9,583 nt of DNA from Caldisericota bacterium (GCA_026390195.1 JAPLGK010000234.1:1-9583), one strand, 5' to 3'; shown: positions 1 to 6,514, numbered from the stretch's first letter. A program made the numbers and translations. The notes: a model not told the origin generated them from the letters alone.

Positions 1-2
1 CG

Positions 3-395
3 CTCAACATCTTTGCCACACTGCTGCTGGGACTGCTGGCTATCTGGGGATGGGACCACCGTCGGTGGTGGGCGGTCGCCCTTGCACTGAGCCTGGCTGC
101 CATACAGCTCTGGCTGCCAGCCGTGGGTCCGGACTACGGCATCTATGGCGTTGTGCTGTGCCTGGCGAGCTTCGTGCTGTTTCAGCACAGAGAGGGGATC
201 GCCGTCGGCCACGGACTCCTGCACGTGCTCGCCGGGATCCTGTTCTGGCCGTCTCAGATCTATGCACTGGCCAGCATCCCGTTCATTCTCTGGCCGCCCC
301 GGCTGCACATGCACCATCTGCCGGAACTGTTCTATGCATACTACCCGGCTCACCTCGCTCTCCTCGTCCTCGTCCGCCATCTGCTGATGCGCTGA
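3..395 (+). CDS. TraX-like membrane acyltransferase, C-terminal part
   Basis: This reading frame is open from the left edge of the window to a TGA at 393-395 (130 codons visible), so the N-terminus lies outside. The product is very hydrophobic: about four membrane helices separated by short charged turns (WDHRRWW, HREG, RHLL). The ending, with LPELFYAYYPAHLALL, resembles the C-terminus of the TraX family, in which an F/YYxYPxHL motif is typical, and the visible NIFATLLLGLLAIW near the edge also fits. TraX of the F plasmid acetylates pilin, but most chromosomal relatives have no known substrate and are placed with membrane acyltransferases. No conjugation genes are visible here, so a role in pilin modification should not be assumed. 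The family call is by pattern recognition. Confidence 0.7.
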   Translation, partial: LNIFATLLLGLLAIWGWDHRRWWAVALALSLAAIQLWLPAVGPDYGIYGVVLCLASFVLFQHREGIAVGHGLLHVLAGILFWPSQIYALASIPFILWPPRLHMHHLPELFYAYYPAHLALLVLVRHLLMR

Positions 396-398
396 AGG

Positions 399-414
399 CA
401 TTGCTCGAGCAATG
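399..414. repeat. Perfect 16-bp palindrome, possible operator
   Basis: CATTGCTCGAGCAATG is identical to its reverse complement. It lies 4 bp after the stop of the TraX-like gene and covers the proposed -35 box (401-406) of the next gene. There is no T-run after it, so an intrinsic terminator is unlikely. A dimeric repressor site is an inference from position and symmetry. Confidence 0.55.
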
Positions 415-428
415 AGCTGTCCTATACT
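401..428 (+). promoter_or_regulatory. Candidate sigma70-type promoter for the 453 gene
   Basis: TTGCTC (401-406) and TATACT (423-428) are separated by 16 bp. The -10 matches the consensus at 5 of 6 positions and the -35 at 4 of 6. Transcription would start near 434-436, leaving a leader of about 18 nt that holds GGAGG at 443-447. Confidence 0.55.
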
Positions 429-452
429 GATGGTGAGCACCTGGAGGTAACC

Positions 453-1052
453 GTGAACCGCAAACGCATGCGTACAGTCGTCACCATTCTGATTGTGCTC
501 GCCCTCGTCAGCGGAGGCACGGTCACGCTTATCTCGGCTCTGCGTGGGACGACGCTGGACAAGCCTATCAGCGTCCTGCCCGGCGTGACGTTGACACCTG
601 AAGATTTCGAGGCCACCGGCCTGGGGACTGCTGTGGACGTCCAGTACGCCGGCAAGACCTTCGTGTTCTTCCCTGATGAAAGCACGGACAGCCAGGGCAA
701 GGAGCTCGCCGGGGCAAGGAGCGGCATCATCGTCGATTTCCGCGGCGGCGGCTCCGTCACATTTCTCGGAGGGCAGTTTTTGCAGTACAGCAGTCCTGTG
801 GTCCGTGACCAGGCATACGCCTGGTACAGGGACAAGGTGGCAACCACTGGACTGGTCGACGACGAAGGAACGGCAGTCGTCGGAGATGCCTCGGCACGGT
901 ACTCCAACACCGACGCAGCCGCCCTGCTCGTGCGGAAAAACGAAACAGTGTTTACGCTCCTCTACACGCTGAACGCCAATACCAACGGAACGATACCCCA
1001 ACCGATCGTCGCCCTCGAGGCTCTCGCTCGCCTCCTCGCCTCACGCTTTTAG
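453..1052 (+). CDS. Hypothetical membrane-anchored protein
   Basis: A 199-residue protein that I do not recognise. It starts with GTG at 453, chosen because GGAGG (443-447) sits 5 nt upstream. Residues 1-7 are basic (MNRKRMR), followed by a single hydrophobic helix at about 8-28. This is either an uncleaved anchor or a signal peptide, with the remainder outside the cytoplasm. The rest is a soluble domain with alternating strands. It includes VDVQYAGKTFVFFPDES near 61-77, a glycine-rich stretch FRGGGSVTFLGG near 96-107, and a helical C-terminus. There is no cysteine lipobox and no evident catalytic motif. The gene has its own promoter overlapping a palindrome, so it may be controlled by a dedicated regulator. 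It converges with the minus-strand gene ending at 1135; 82 bp separate the stop codons. Confidence 0.75.
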   Translation: MNRKRMRTVVTILIVLALVSGGTVTLISALRGTTLDKPISVLPGVTLTPEDFEATGLGTAVDVQYAGKTFVFFPDESTDSQGKELAGARSGIIVDFRGGGSVTFLGGQFLQYSSPVVRDQAYAWYRDKVATTGLVDDEGTAVVGDASARYSNTDAAALLVRKNETVFTLLYTLNANTNGTIPQPIVALEALARLLASRF

Positions 1053-1093
1053 GCTCTGCCCCGCCGTGGAAGCTGTACTCCTCTCCCAACCAT

Positions 1094-1135
1094 ACGGCGC
1101 GAGGCCGTCCAAAGAGGAACGACGTGTCCGACGTC
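1094..1135. terminator. Weak hairpins between convergent genes
   Basis: Two small inverted repeats lie between the convergent stops: ACGGC/GCCGT (1094-1098 and 1104-1108) and GACGT/ACGTC (1121-1125 and 1131-1135). Each has a 5-nt loop. Neither has a T-run, so factor-independent termination is doubtful; they are simply the only candidates in this gap. Confidence 0.2.
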
Positions 1136-1881
1136 TACTGAGGCTGCTTGTCCTCGGGTTTCGGCTGTTCCGGGGGGATTATGGTCTCCATCTTCTTCTC
1201 CTCCGGAGGCGCGACCGGCGTGTTCGTCCATGCTTGGGGCGCCGCACGACGCTCTGCCCATCTCTGCTCGCGCTCGGTGTGACGCTGCTCGCGCTCGGCG
1301 CGCCTTGAGCTGCGTTCACCAGGAGTGCCGGCGAAGAGGACTGTGACGCCCACTGCCAGCAGGATCACTCCTGGAACCCAGGCAGCAATCCGACCAAGTC
1401 CAAATCCCTCGAATCCCAGCCAGTTCTCGAACACGAAGCCAAGGACGAGGAACATGACGATGCCGAACACGAATCCGCCGAGGCTGTCACGCACGTGCCG
1501 CCAGTTCGCGTGCAACGTCCCATGGATGATGCCTGCGAGTCCTCCCGCAGCCGGGAACACAAGTGCCCAGGCATATGCCCAGGTTTCCCAGGTGCCAGTG
1601 ATGCCCTGATACCAGAGCAGGGTGCCCACTGCCGCGGCCACCAGCCCCAACCCGGACAGACCCTCGCCGGCCCGGTCCGGCAGCACCAGACCCACCACGA
1701 ACAACGCAAGTCCGGGTACGATAATGCGCAGTGGCCATGACAGTTCGGCCCAGCGCTCCGGAAGCCAGCTCATGTCGACATGAACATACTGCAGTGCGAG
1801 GACGACGATGCCGACGACGATCAGCAGGATGCCGAGGTTCGCCATCGAGGAACGGGTCCTATGAGTGTCCTGGTCAGCCAT
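1135..1881 (-). CDS. Six-helix membrane protein with charged cytoplasmic tail
   Basis: A 248-residue integral membrane protein of unknown function. Hydrophobic helices fall at about 14-34, 47-67, 75-93, 100-121, 133-152 and 163-184. Features such as WPLRIIVPGLALFVVG and WETWAYAWALVFP resemble a widespread bacterial family of uncharacterised membrane proteins; I make no functional claim. From residue 186 onward the protein is highly charged and hydrophilic. It contains a 7-residue repeat (EREQRHT/EREQRWA, then ERR) followed by a Pro/Glu/Lys-rich end. The start at 1881 is supported by AAGGAG at 1887-1892, 5 nt upstream; a later ATG at codon 13 has no Shine-Dalgarno sequence. The gene is last in the minus-strand block, 82 bp after the 66-residue ORF, and that gap contains no convincing promoter. 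Confidence 0.85.
   Translation of the reverse strand: MADQDTHRTRSSMANLGILLIVVGIVVLALQYVHVDMSWLPERWAELSWPLRIIVPGLALFVVGLVLPDRAGEGLSGLGLVAAAVGTLLWYQGITGTWETWAYAWALVFPAAGGLAGIIHGTLHANWRHVRDSLGGFVFGIVMFLVLGFVFENWLGFEGFGLGRIAAWVPGVILLAVGVTVLFAGTPGERSSRRAEREQRHTEREQRWAERRAAPQAWTNTPVAPPEEKKMETIIPPEQPKPEDKQPQ
1264..1298. repeat. 14-bp direct repeat, 21-bp period, inside coding sequence
   Basis: CTGCTCGCGCTCGG occurs at 1264-1277 and exactly again at 1285-1298. The 21-bp period encodes the 7-residue EREQR repeat in the tail of the membrane protein, so copy number can change without breaking the frame. Confidence 0.8.
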
Positions 1882-1963
1882 ATCTGCTCCTTACCCACGC
1901 AGCCGGTCTTCTAAGAACACTGACCGACTGTCCACCTTGTTTACGTCCGCCCCCTCGCGAAGG

Positions 1964-2164
1964 TTACGCCGAATTCACCACCTCGCAGTGCGCCCCCGTA
2001 AATGCCGCCTTCACAACCATCACGCCCAGGATGTCGAGCCCGGCATACATGAGGAACAGCATGTTGACGCCCCAGATCAGCGACTGCGAACAGTCCTTGC
2101 CTCCGCTCCAGGAACAGACGAGGGGTGTCTCCGGAACGATACCCGGGACACCAGTCGCTGTCAC
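1964..2164 (-). CDS. Small single-helix membrane protein (66 aa)
   Basis: A 66-residue ORF starting with GTG at 2164. The start shares four bases with the stop of the upstream GNAT gene (GTGA overlap), a classic arrangement for translational coupling, and GAGGGAG (2168-2174) lies 3 nt upstream. The product has a hydrophilic N-terminus with two cysteines in CSWSGGKDC, then one long hydrophobic stretch (about residues 30-54, IWGVNMLFLMYAG onward), and a short tail with another cysteine. I do not recognise a family. SGGKDC resembles the PP-loop of ATP pyrophosphatases, but the following residues form a membrane helix rather than that fold, so I treat the match as chance. It is 82 bp upstream of the six-helix membrane protein gene and could encode its partner; that is inference from gene order only. 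Confidence 0.6.
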   Translation of the reverse strand: MTATGVPGIVPETPLVCSWSGGKDCSQSLIWGVNMLFLMYAGLDILGVMVVKAAFTGAHCEVVNSA

Positions 2165-2763
2165 TGTCTCCCTCTCGGGATGAACTCCCGCCTCATGACG
2201 GTGGTCCCCCCGCGCGCGCCCACAGTGGCACGGAACTCATGCCTCTCGAACATCCTGTACGTGCCCGTGAACAGAAACGCGTCCGGCTGAGAGTGCTCAT
2301 GCGTCTCCTTCGGCACAGCCTCGACGACACGAGCTCCGTCACGCTCCATTACCTCGAGCGCACGTTCCAGCAACACCTCTGCCAGCCCCCGCCGCCTCCA
2401 GCCACGCCGGATGAAGAAGCATCCGACGAACCAGACGCCGGTGGCGGGCGTGCCCCTGAATGCAGGCGAACGTTCCAGCCGTGGCAGGGAAGCCCTCGGC
2501 TCGAATGAACACCACCCCACCGGTGTCTCACCATCGAATGCCAGCATCCCGTGCGCCCTCCCGGATTGAACCGCCAGGCACAGTCGCTCATGTGCTACCT
2601 CGCCCTTCACGTCCTCCCAGTGTTCGACCCCCGCAAGGCGCCACCACCAGCACCAGCAGCCGCCGCATGCCCCGTTCTCGCCGAACAGAGTCTCCAACTG
2701 CGGCCAGAGTCCGGGCTCTAGTTCGCGGCAGACGATGCCCGCAAGCGCGCCTGATGTCTCCAT
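2161..2763 (-). CDS. GNAT-family N-acetyltransferase with CGGCWC motif
   Basis: A 200-residue protein of the GCN5-related acetyltransferase type, which transfers an acetyl group from acetyl-CoA to an amine; the substrate is unknown. The acetyl-CoA-binding motif A is the strand-turn-helix at about 111-135 (VWFVGCFFIRR, then GWRRRGLAEVLLERAL). It fits the R/Q-x-x-G-x-G/A pattern loosely, as RRRGLA. The N-terminal segment contains CGGCWCWWWR at 33-42, a cysteine/tryptophan block I associate with one subgroup of bacterial GNAT proteins. PVGWCSFEPR near 81-90 fits the usual beta strands before motif A. The ATG at 2763 has AGGAG at 2771-2775, 7 nt upstream. The gene follows the DUF2007-like gene by 82 bp and overlaps the next small ORF by 4 bp. 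Confidence 0.85.
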   Translation of the reverse strand: METSGALAGIVCRELEPGLWPQLETLFGENGACGGCWCWWWRLAGVEHWEDVKGEVAHERLCLAVQSGRAHGMLAFDGETPVGWCSFEPRASLPRLERSPAFRGTPATGVWFVGCFFIRRGWRRRGLAEVLLERALEVMERDGARVVEAVPKETHEHSQPDAFLFTGTYRMFERHEFRATVGARGGTTVMRREFIPRGRQ

Positions 2764-2845
2764 GCGTTATCTCCTATCCTTCGTGAGGTCACCGTGCTGC
2801 ACCAGGGGCCCGCGCCTCTGATCTGGACGTTTGCCCTGTCCGGCG

Positions 2846-3127
2846 CTACTCAACGATTCCTCGGCGGCGCGGGCGTTTTCCAGTCTGACTGTGGACCTCG
2901 GGTTCGTCGGGGCTTCCTTCCTGCTGGCACTCACAGCTCTGAAACGTGCTCGCGACCTCCCGTGCCTCAACAAGCCGAGACCCGACGGCCATGACCCGGA
3001 ACATCCCTTCGAGGCCCGCTGTCGCGTCGAAGAACGCGGTTATGCCCGCGGCTCCAAGAGCCTGCACGATGCGCTCGGCCTCAGCGTGCCCTGCAACCAC
3101 AACGACTTCCGCGTACTCGTCCACCAT
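2846..3127 (-). CDS. DUF2007-like small protein
   Basis: A 93-residue soluble protein. Residues 5-30 (EYAEVVVVAGHAEAERIVQAL, then GAAGITAFF) look like the start of the DUF2007 family, a small alpha/beta fold whose members begin with a hydrophobic strand and a helix that often carries an EAxxIxxxLxxxGI pattern. The second half (GMFRVMAVGSRLVEAREVAS) fits the second strand-helix repeat of that fold. The last 30 residues are polar, with CEC and a basic run, and are probably disordered. DUF2007 proteins are described as putative signal-transducing or regulatory; no reaction is known. The purine-rich AGGGAGGAGGA (3128-3138) directly abuts the ATG at 3127, so the GTG at codon 2 (3124) is a possible alternative start. 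It lies 18 bp after the upstream membrane acyltransferase gene and is probably cotranscribed with it. Confidence 0.7.
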   Translation of the reverse strand: MVDEYAEVVVVAGHAEAERIVQALGAAGITAFFDATAGLEGMFRVMAVGSRLVEAREVASTFQSCECQQEGSPDEPEVHSQTGKRPRRRGIVE

Positions 3128-3145
3128 TCCTCCTCCCTGCCGGCA

Positions 3146-4114
3146 TCACAAGGCAAAATGGAAATGCCTGCGGTCCAGCACCCACCCAACCCAGCTCAGC
3201 GTTCCGACTATGAAGAGTGCCTGGAGCACTACAAGCCATGCAGGAGCCAGCTCATACCAGCCAAGTGCCTGCGGCATGACGAAGACGCCCAGAAGAACGC
3301 CATGCATGACGTAGAGCAACAGAGAGTTGCGTCCCCACTCCCTGAGGATGGGTATCGAGCGGCCAAGATGCTCGTCGAACACATGGAAACACCAGAAGAC
3401 CAAGTCACTTGCTCCCAATGTCATCAGAACATAGCTGGCAGAGACACGGTTCTTGCTTACCGGAACGATGAACGTCAGAAGGAGACCAAGGGCGAGGACG
3501 CCCGCTGACACCGTGGGAAACCAGCGCCTTCCCTTTGGGACATCATGGAACAGGTCTCCCAGCGCGGTCGCCATGACCAGCATGGCCCCCCACGATAGAG
3601 CGCCTTCGAGCCCCCCATGCGTGGAACTCAGGACACTTGCCAGCCAGAAACTGTTGAGCTGGAACTGGTAGGCGACCAGCAACAAGAGCCCTACAAGCCA
3701 CCGAAGGCGCGCTGGCACTCCAATGAAGAGAAGGGCGACAAGCCCCGCGAAGCCGATAGCCTGTAGCAGTCCCCAGTCCGACCGGTCGGCAGTGAGTCCG
3801 GAGAGATTTCCCAGCACCGTGAAAAGAGCACCAATACCGATGAGAGCAAGGTTCCGGGACAGGAAATGCTCGATCGTCCTGCGCCTGCCATCTCTGGCCA
3901 GCCTGGCCTGGAACGAGGCCCCAAATGTGAGTCCGATGGCCGCAATGAACATCGGAGCGATGATATCGATGACGGTGAATCCTATGTCGGGCGCGTGCTT
4001 CAGCCACGCCGGAACAACGTGGGGACCGGCCAGATAGTTGGCCAGCACCATGAGCAGGATAGAAAACCCTCTGAACTCGTCTATGGACTCCAGTCGCTGC
4101 CTTGCATCGTTCAC
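3146..4114 (-). CDS. HGSNAT/DUF5009-like membrane acyltransferase
   Basis: A 322-residue polytopic membrane protein with about ten hydrophobic helices. The N-terminus, RLESIDEFRGFSILLMVLAN, matches the start typical of the heparan-alpha-glucosaminide N-acetyltransferase-like and DUF5009/DUF1624 group (R-x-x-S-x-D-x-x-R-G). Later matches are a small loop PVSKNRVSASYVLMTLGAS near 208-226 and GRNSLLLYVMHGVLLG near 261-276, which correspond to conserved blocks of that group. Relatives are thought to move acetyl groups across the membrane onto sugars; the bacterial substrate is unknown. Translation starts at GTG 4114, supported by GGAGG 5 nt upstream. The gene heads the minus-strand block and is divergent from the GNAT-like gene at 4232. 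The TraX-like fragment at the left edge is another membrane acyltransferase in the same neighbourhood. Confidence 0.85.
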   Translation of the reverse strand: MNDARQRLESIDEFRGFSILLMVLANYLAGPHVVPAWLKHAPDIGFTVIDIIAPMFIAAIGLTFGASFQARLARDGRRRTIEHFLSRNLALIGIGALFTVLGNLSGLTADRSDWGLLQAIGFAGLVALLFIGVPARLRWLVGLLLLVAYQFQLNSFWLASVLSSTHGGLEGALSWGAMLVMATALGDLFHDVPKGRRWFPTVSAGVLALGLLLTFIVPVSKNRVSASYVLMTLGASDLVFWCFHVFDEHLGRSIPILREWGRNSLLLYVMHGVLLGVFVMPQALGWYELAPAWLVVLQALFIVGTLSWVGWVLDRRHFHFAL

Positions 4115-4129
4115 CCGATCCTCCCAGCC

Positions 4130-4167
4130 CTCAAGAGCATGGACGCATTCCAGCGAAACTCAAGAGC
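4130..4167. repeat. Pair of 9-bp direct repeats in divergent intergenic region
   Basis: CTCAAGAGC occurs at 4130-4138 and 4159-4167, 29 bp start to start, which is close to three helical turns. Both lie between the divergent starts at 4114 and 4232. A regulator-binding function is inference. Confidence 0.35.
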
Positions 4168-4185
4168 CTCACTGATGGGTACGCG

Positions 4186-4213
4186 TTGACGGACTGCTTC
4201 CACTGCCTATAGT
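4186..4213 (+). promoter_or_regulatory. Candidate sigma70-type promoter for the 4232 gene
   Basis: TTGACG (4186-4191) and TATAGT (4208-4213), each 5 of 6 to consensus, are 16 bp apart. Transcription would begin near 4219-4221, giving a leader of only about 12 nt that includes the GAGGAA Shine-Dalgarno at 4222-4227. Confidence 0.65.
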
Positions 4214-4231
4214 GCTGGTACGAGGAATGAC

Positions 4232-4990
4232 ATGAACAGAGACGAGTTTACAGTAGTCACGTACGCCGAGCACCCAGACCTTCGCGAAATCATGGATCAG
4301 GTCAGCTCTGAGCCGTGGCCGGAGTTCATGTTCCACGACGCAGTCTCGGACAGCCGCTGGAACAGATTGTACGACGTCTTCCCCAACTTCCAGTTCGGTC
4401 TGATGGAGAACCGAACGGGACGTCTCGTGGCCATGGCCAACGGCATCCCTCTCGCCTGGCGTGGCACCCCCCGGTCACTGCCCGACGACGGATTCGACTG
4501 GGCTATCGCACAAGGGCTCAACGACCGCGCGCAGGGTGTTTCTCCGCACACGCTGTCTGCGCTTCAAATCTCCATTACCCACGATTTCCAGGGCAAAGGA
4601 CTGAGTTCATGGGTCGTGCAGGCGATGCGGGACATTGGCAGCCGCTCCGGACTCGAACGCCTGATAGCGCCCGTGCGGCCAAACCTCAAGTCGCAGTATC
4701 CTCTCATCCCGATCGACGAGTATGTCACCTGGACGCGTGGTGACGGCAAGTTGTTCGACGCCTGGATGCGTGTCCACACTAATCTGGGCGCCACCGTCGT
4801 TCGAACGTGCCCGCGTTCGATGCGCATCGTCGGCAACGTGGCCGAATGGGAGGAGTGGACGGGGCTTCGCTTTCCTGGTTCCGGCCAGTACATCGTCCCG
4901 GGAGCCCTGGTCCCGGTCCTCGTGGACCGCGACGCTGACACGGGCGTCTACGTCGAGCCTAATGTCTGGATGGTGCACGAGCTGGTCTGA
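4232..4990 (+). CDS. GNAT-like acetyltransferase domain protein
   Basis: A 252-residue cytoplasmic protein with no signal peptide or membrane segment. The central part, LSALQISITHDFQGKGLSSW at about 108-127, is the acetyl-CoA motif A of GNAT enzymes: a beta strand followed by the QGKG pyrophosphate loop and a helix. The later block PIDEYVTWTRGDGKLFDAWMRVH, then LGATVV (about 160-190), belongs to a recognisable subgroup of long GNAT-like proteins in which this region closes the acceptor pocket. The substrate is unknown. Start 4232 is an ATG with GAGGAA a few bases upstream and a good promoter. The gene ends only 3 bp before the stop of the oppositely directed MGMT-like gene, so the 3' ends of the two transcripts must overlap. 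Confidence 0.8.
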   Translation: MNRDEFTVVTYAEHPDLREIMDQVSSEPWPEFMFHDAVSDSRWNRLYDVFPNFQFGLMENRTGRLVAMANGIPLAWRGTPRSLPDDGFDWAIAQGLNDRAQGVSPHTLSALQISITHDFQGKGLSSWVVQAMRDIGSRSGLERLIAPVRPNLKSQYPLIPIDEYVTWTRGDGKLFDAWMRVHTNLGATVVRTCPRSMRIVGNVAEWEEWTGLRFPGSGQYIVPGALVPVLVDRDADTGVYVEPNVWMVHELV

Positions 4991-4993
4991 CCT

Positions 4994-5314
4994 TCACGCG
5001 GGTATCCACAGATGATGCTTCATGTCGACGCATCCCTGCGCATCGAACGTGACTCCCTCACTCTCCAGCAGCGACCGTTGGACACCGGGCCCGCCAAACG
5101 TTTCCTCTGGGGACAGTTCACCGGTCATTTTGACCACTCGGTGGCATGGCACACTTGATTCAGCGGGCGTTGCCCGCATTGCCCAGCCTACCGTCCGGGC
5201 GGCTCCGGGACTGCCCAGCGCACGCGCGATGGCACCATACGTCGTCACCTTGCCGCGTGGTACCGTCGCCGCGAGACTCCAGACGCGTCCAAAGAAAGCG
5301 TCTGTCGTTCTCAC
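4994..5314 (-). CDS. Short MGMT-like alkyltransferase domain protein
   Basis: A 106-residue protein corresponding to the DNA-binding and active-site domain of O6-alkylguanine-DNA alkyltransferase, without the N-terminal domain. Visible are VPRGKVTTYGAIARALG (helix-turn-helix entry with the Tyr used in base flipping), GAARTVGWAM (with the Arg finger at R40) and PCHRVV with the acceptor Cys at residue 57. Alkyltransferase-like (ATL) proteins of similar size usually replace this Cys by Trp or Ala; here it is present, so direct suicidal repair is chemically possible. I chose GTG 5314 because homologues begin about 10-20 residues before the PRGKVTTYG block. The frame can extend to an ATG at 5347 or a TTG at 5359, which would overlap the radical SAM gene. 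With GTG 5314 the gap to that gene is 13 bp, implying cotranscription. Confidence 0.85.
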   Translation of the reverse strand: MRTTDAFFGRVWSLAATVPRGKVTTYGAIARALGSPGAARTVGWAMRATPAESSVPCHRVVKMTGELSPEETFGGPGVQRSLLESEGVTFDAQGCVDMKHHLWIPA

Positions 5315-5327
5315 GTGGTTGTCCCCG

Positions 5328-6428
5328 CTAGGTGGCGTCTGCCTCATCCACGTCCACAATCAGCGACCACACCCACTCGCGCTGTGACCACAGCGCGCAG
5401 CCGCCGCTGGTTTCAGTCAGCTTGTCATGGTTGTCCCGGATGGCCATGAGCAGGGGCGACGCCAGCGCGTCACGCAACGGCACGTCCCGGACACTGGCGT
5501 CGGAATACGGAGCGAACGGACACGGCTCCACCCGCCCTGACGGGCTAATGTGGATGAACCCGCGCCCTGCAGCCAGGCAGCCGCCGAGTGCCTCCTCGTC
5601 GCCAGGAAATGCGATGAACAAGCCAGGCAACCGCTTTTGCAGTGAAGCGACAGCCGTGGCCAGCCGCGCACGCTGGGCACCGTCCAACACGAGCGATTCG
5701 GTGCCCTCGTGCACCGGAACATATTCGACGAAGAAGAACAGCCTGCATCCTACGTCGAGGAGACTGCCAAGGTACTTCTCGTCGAGGACCGTGTCGATGT
5801 TCAGACGGGTGACCGTCAGTGACGTCCCGAAGAAGATGCCGGCCCTGCGCATCCGCGCGATGGCCGCCTGCGCCTGCCCGGCGACGCCTTCGCCCCGACG
5901 CGCGTCTGTCTCCGCGGCGTGCCCCTCAAGGCTGATGACGGGGACCACATTGCGCTGTCTGCGGATTCGGCGTACCAGCGGTTCATCCAGCAGCGTCCCG
6001 TTGGTGAACACCGGGAACATGACATCAGGGACCTCGCGCGCAATCGTCAGGAGGTCGTCCGCTCGCGCCAGCGGCTCGCCGCCGGCAAGCAGCATGATCC
6101 CGACGCCGAGGTCGTGCCCCTGCTGGACGACACTTAGGAGCTCCGTGGGCGTCATGTCAGGTTCTTCCTGCCGCTGCTGCACCTGGGCATAGCAGCCTGC
6201 GCATGAGAGGTTGCACCGGCCCGTCACGCTGATGATCATGAACGGTGGCACATGCGCCCCTTCTTCTGCAAGCAGGGCGCGGCGGCGTTCTGCCGCACGC
6301 TGTGAGCGTCGCATCCGCACAAAAAACGCCGCAACGGACGGGTCCCGCAGCGTGATGCGCACGGCGTCGGAGAACAAGGCCCTGACGGCGTCGTCGAACA
6401 GGTGGATGTACTCGGTCGTCTCATGCAT
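5328..6428 (-). CDS. Radical SAM enzyme with C-terminal cysteines
   Basis: A 366-residue radical S-adenosylmethionine protein. The cluster motif CNLSCAGC (Cys72, Cys76, Cys79, the CxxxCxxC pattern) binds the 4Fe-4S cluster that cleaves SAM, and LLAGGEPL (113-120) is the SAM-binding GGEP motif. The TIM-barrel part continues through FTNGTLLDEPL and VISLEGHAAETDARRG. The C-terminal third has further cysteines at 284 (LGGC), 303 (ISPSGRVEPCPF) and 344 (SGGC). This is the pattern of a reduced SPASM or twitch domain holding an auxiliary cluster. Such enzymes modify peptides or proteins or act in cofactor synthesis; the substrate here is unknown. The ATG at 6428 has GAGGAG 6 nt upstream. The gene has a good promoter of its own and is followed by the MGMT-like gene. 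Confidence 0.9.
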   Translation of the reverse strand: MHETTEYIHLFDDAVRALFSDAVRITLRDPSVAAFFVRMRRSQRAAERRRALLAEEGAHVPPFMIISVTGRCNLSCAGCYAQVQQRQEEPDMTPTELLSVVQQGHDLGVGIMLLAGGEPLARADDLLTIAREVPDVMFPVFTNGTLLDEPLVRRIRRQRNVVPVISLEGHAAETDARRGEGVAGQAQAAIARMRRAGIFFGTSLTVTRLNIDTVLDEKYLGSLLDVGCRLFFFVEYVPVHEGTESLVLDGAQRARLATAVASLQKRLPGLFIAFPGDEEALGGCLAAGRGFIHISPSGRVEPCPFAPYSDASVRDVPLRDALASPLLMAIRDNHDKLTETSGGCALWSQREWVWSLIVDVDEADAT

Positions 6429-6473
6429 GTCGTACTCCTCGGAACCAGTTCATTGCATTGGGCTGACTACCAT

Positions 6474-6501
6474 AGTATACGCAGGGCGCACGACTGGCCA
6501 A
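6474..6501 (-). promoter_or_regulatory. Candidate promoter for the radical SAM gene
   Basis: On the minus strand TTGGCC (6501-6496) and TATACT (6479-6474) are 16 bp apart, 4 of 6 and 5 of 6 to consensus. Transcription would start near 6467, about 38 nt before the ATG at 6428. Confidence 0.55.
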
Positions 6502-6514
6502 GCGCTGTGCCCCT

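Noticed and set aside
3..395. Conjugative element suggested by the TraX-like protein
   Set aside because: No other transfer, relaxase or integrase gene is visible, and chromosomal TraX-like proteins are common outside conjugative elements.
1964..2164. SGGKDC in the 66-residue ORF as a PP-loop ATP pyrophosphatase motif (DUF71/Dph6-like remnant)
   Set aside because: The residues after the motif form a membrane helix, not the alternating alpha/beta fold of that family, and no further family blocks are seen in any frame nearby.
5328..6428. RiPP maturase system built around the radical SAM enzyme
   Set aside because: No precursor peptide, RRE domain, peptidase or exporter is adjacent. The C-terminal cysteines alone do not show a peptide substrate.
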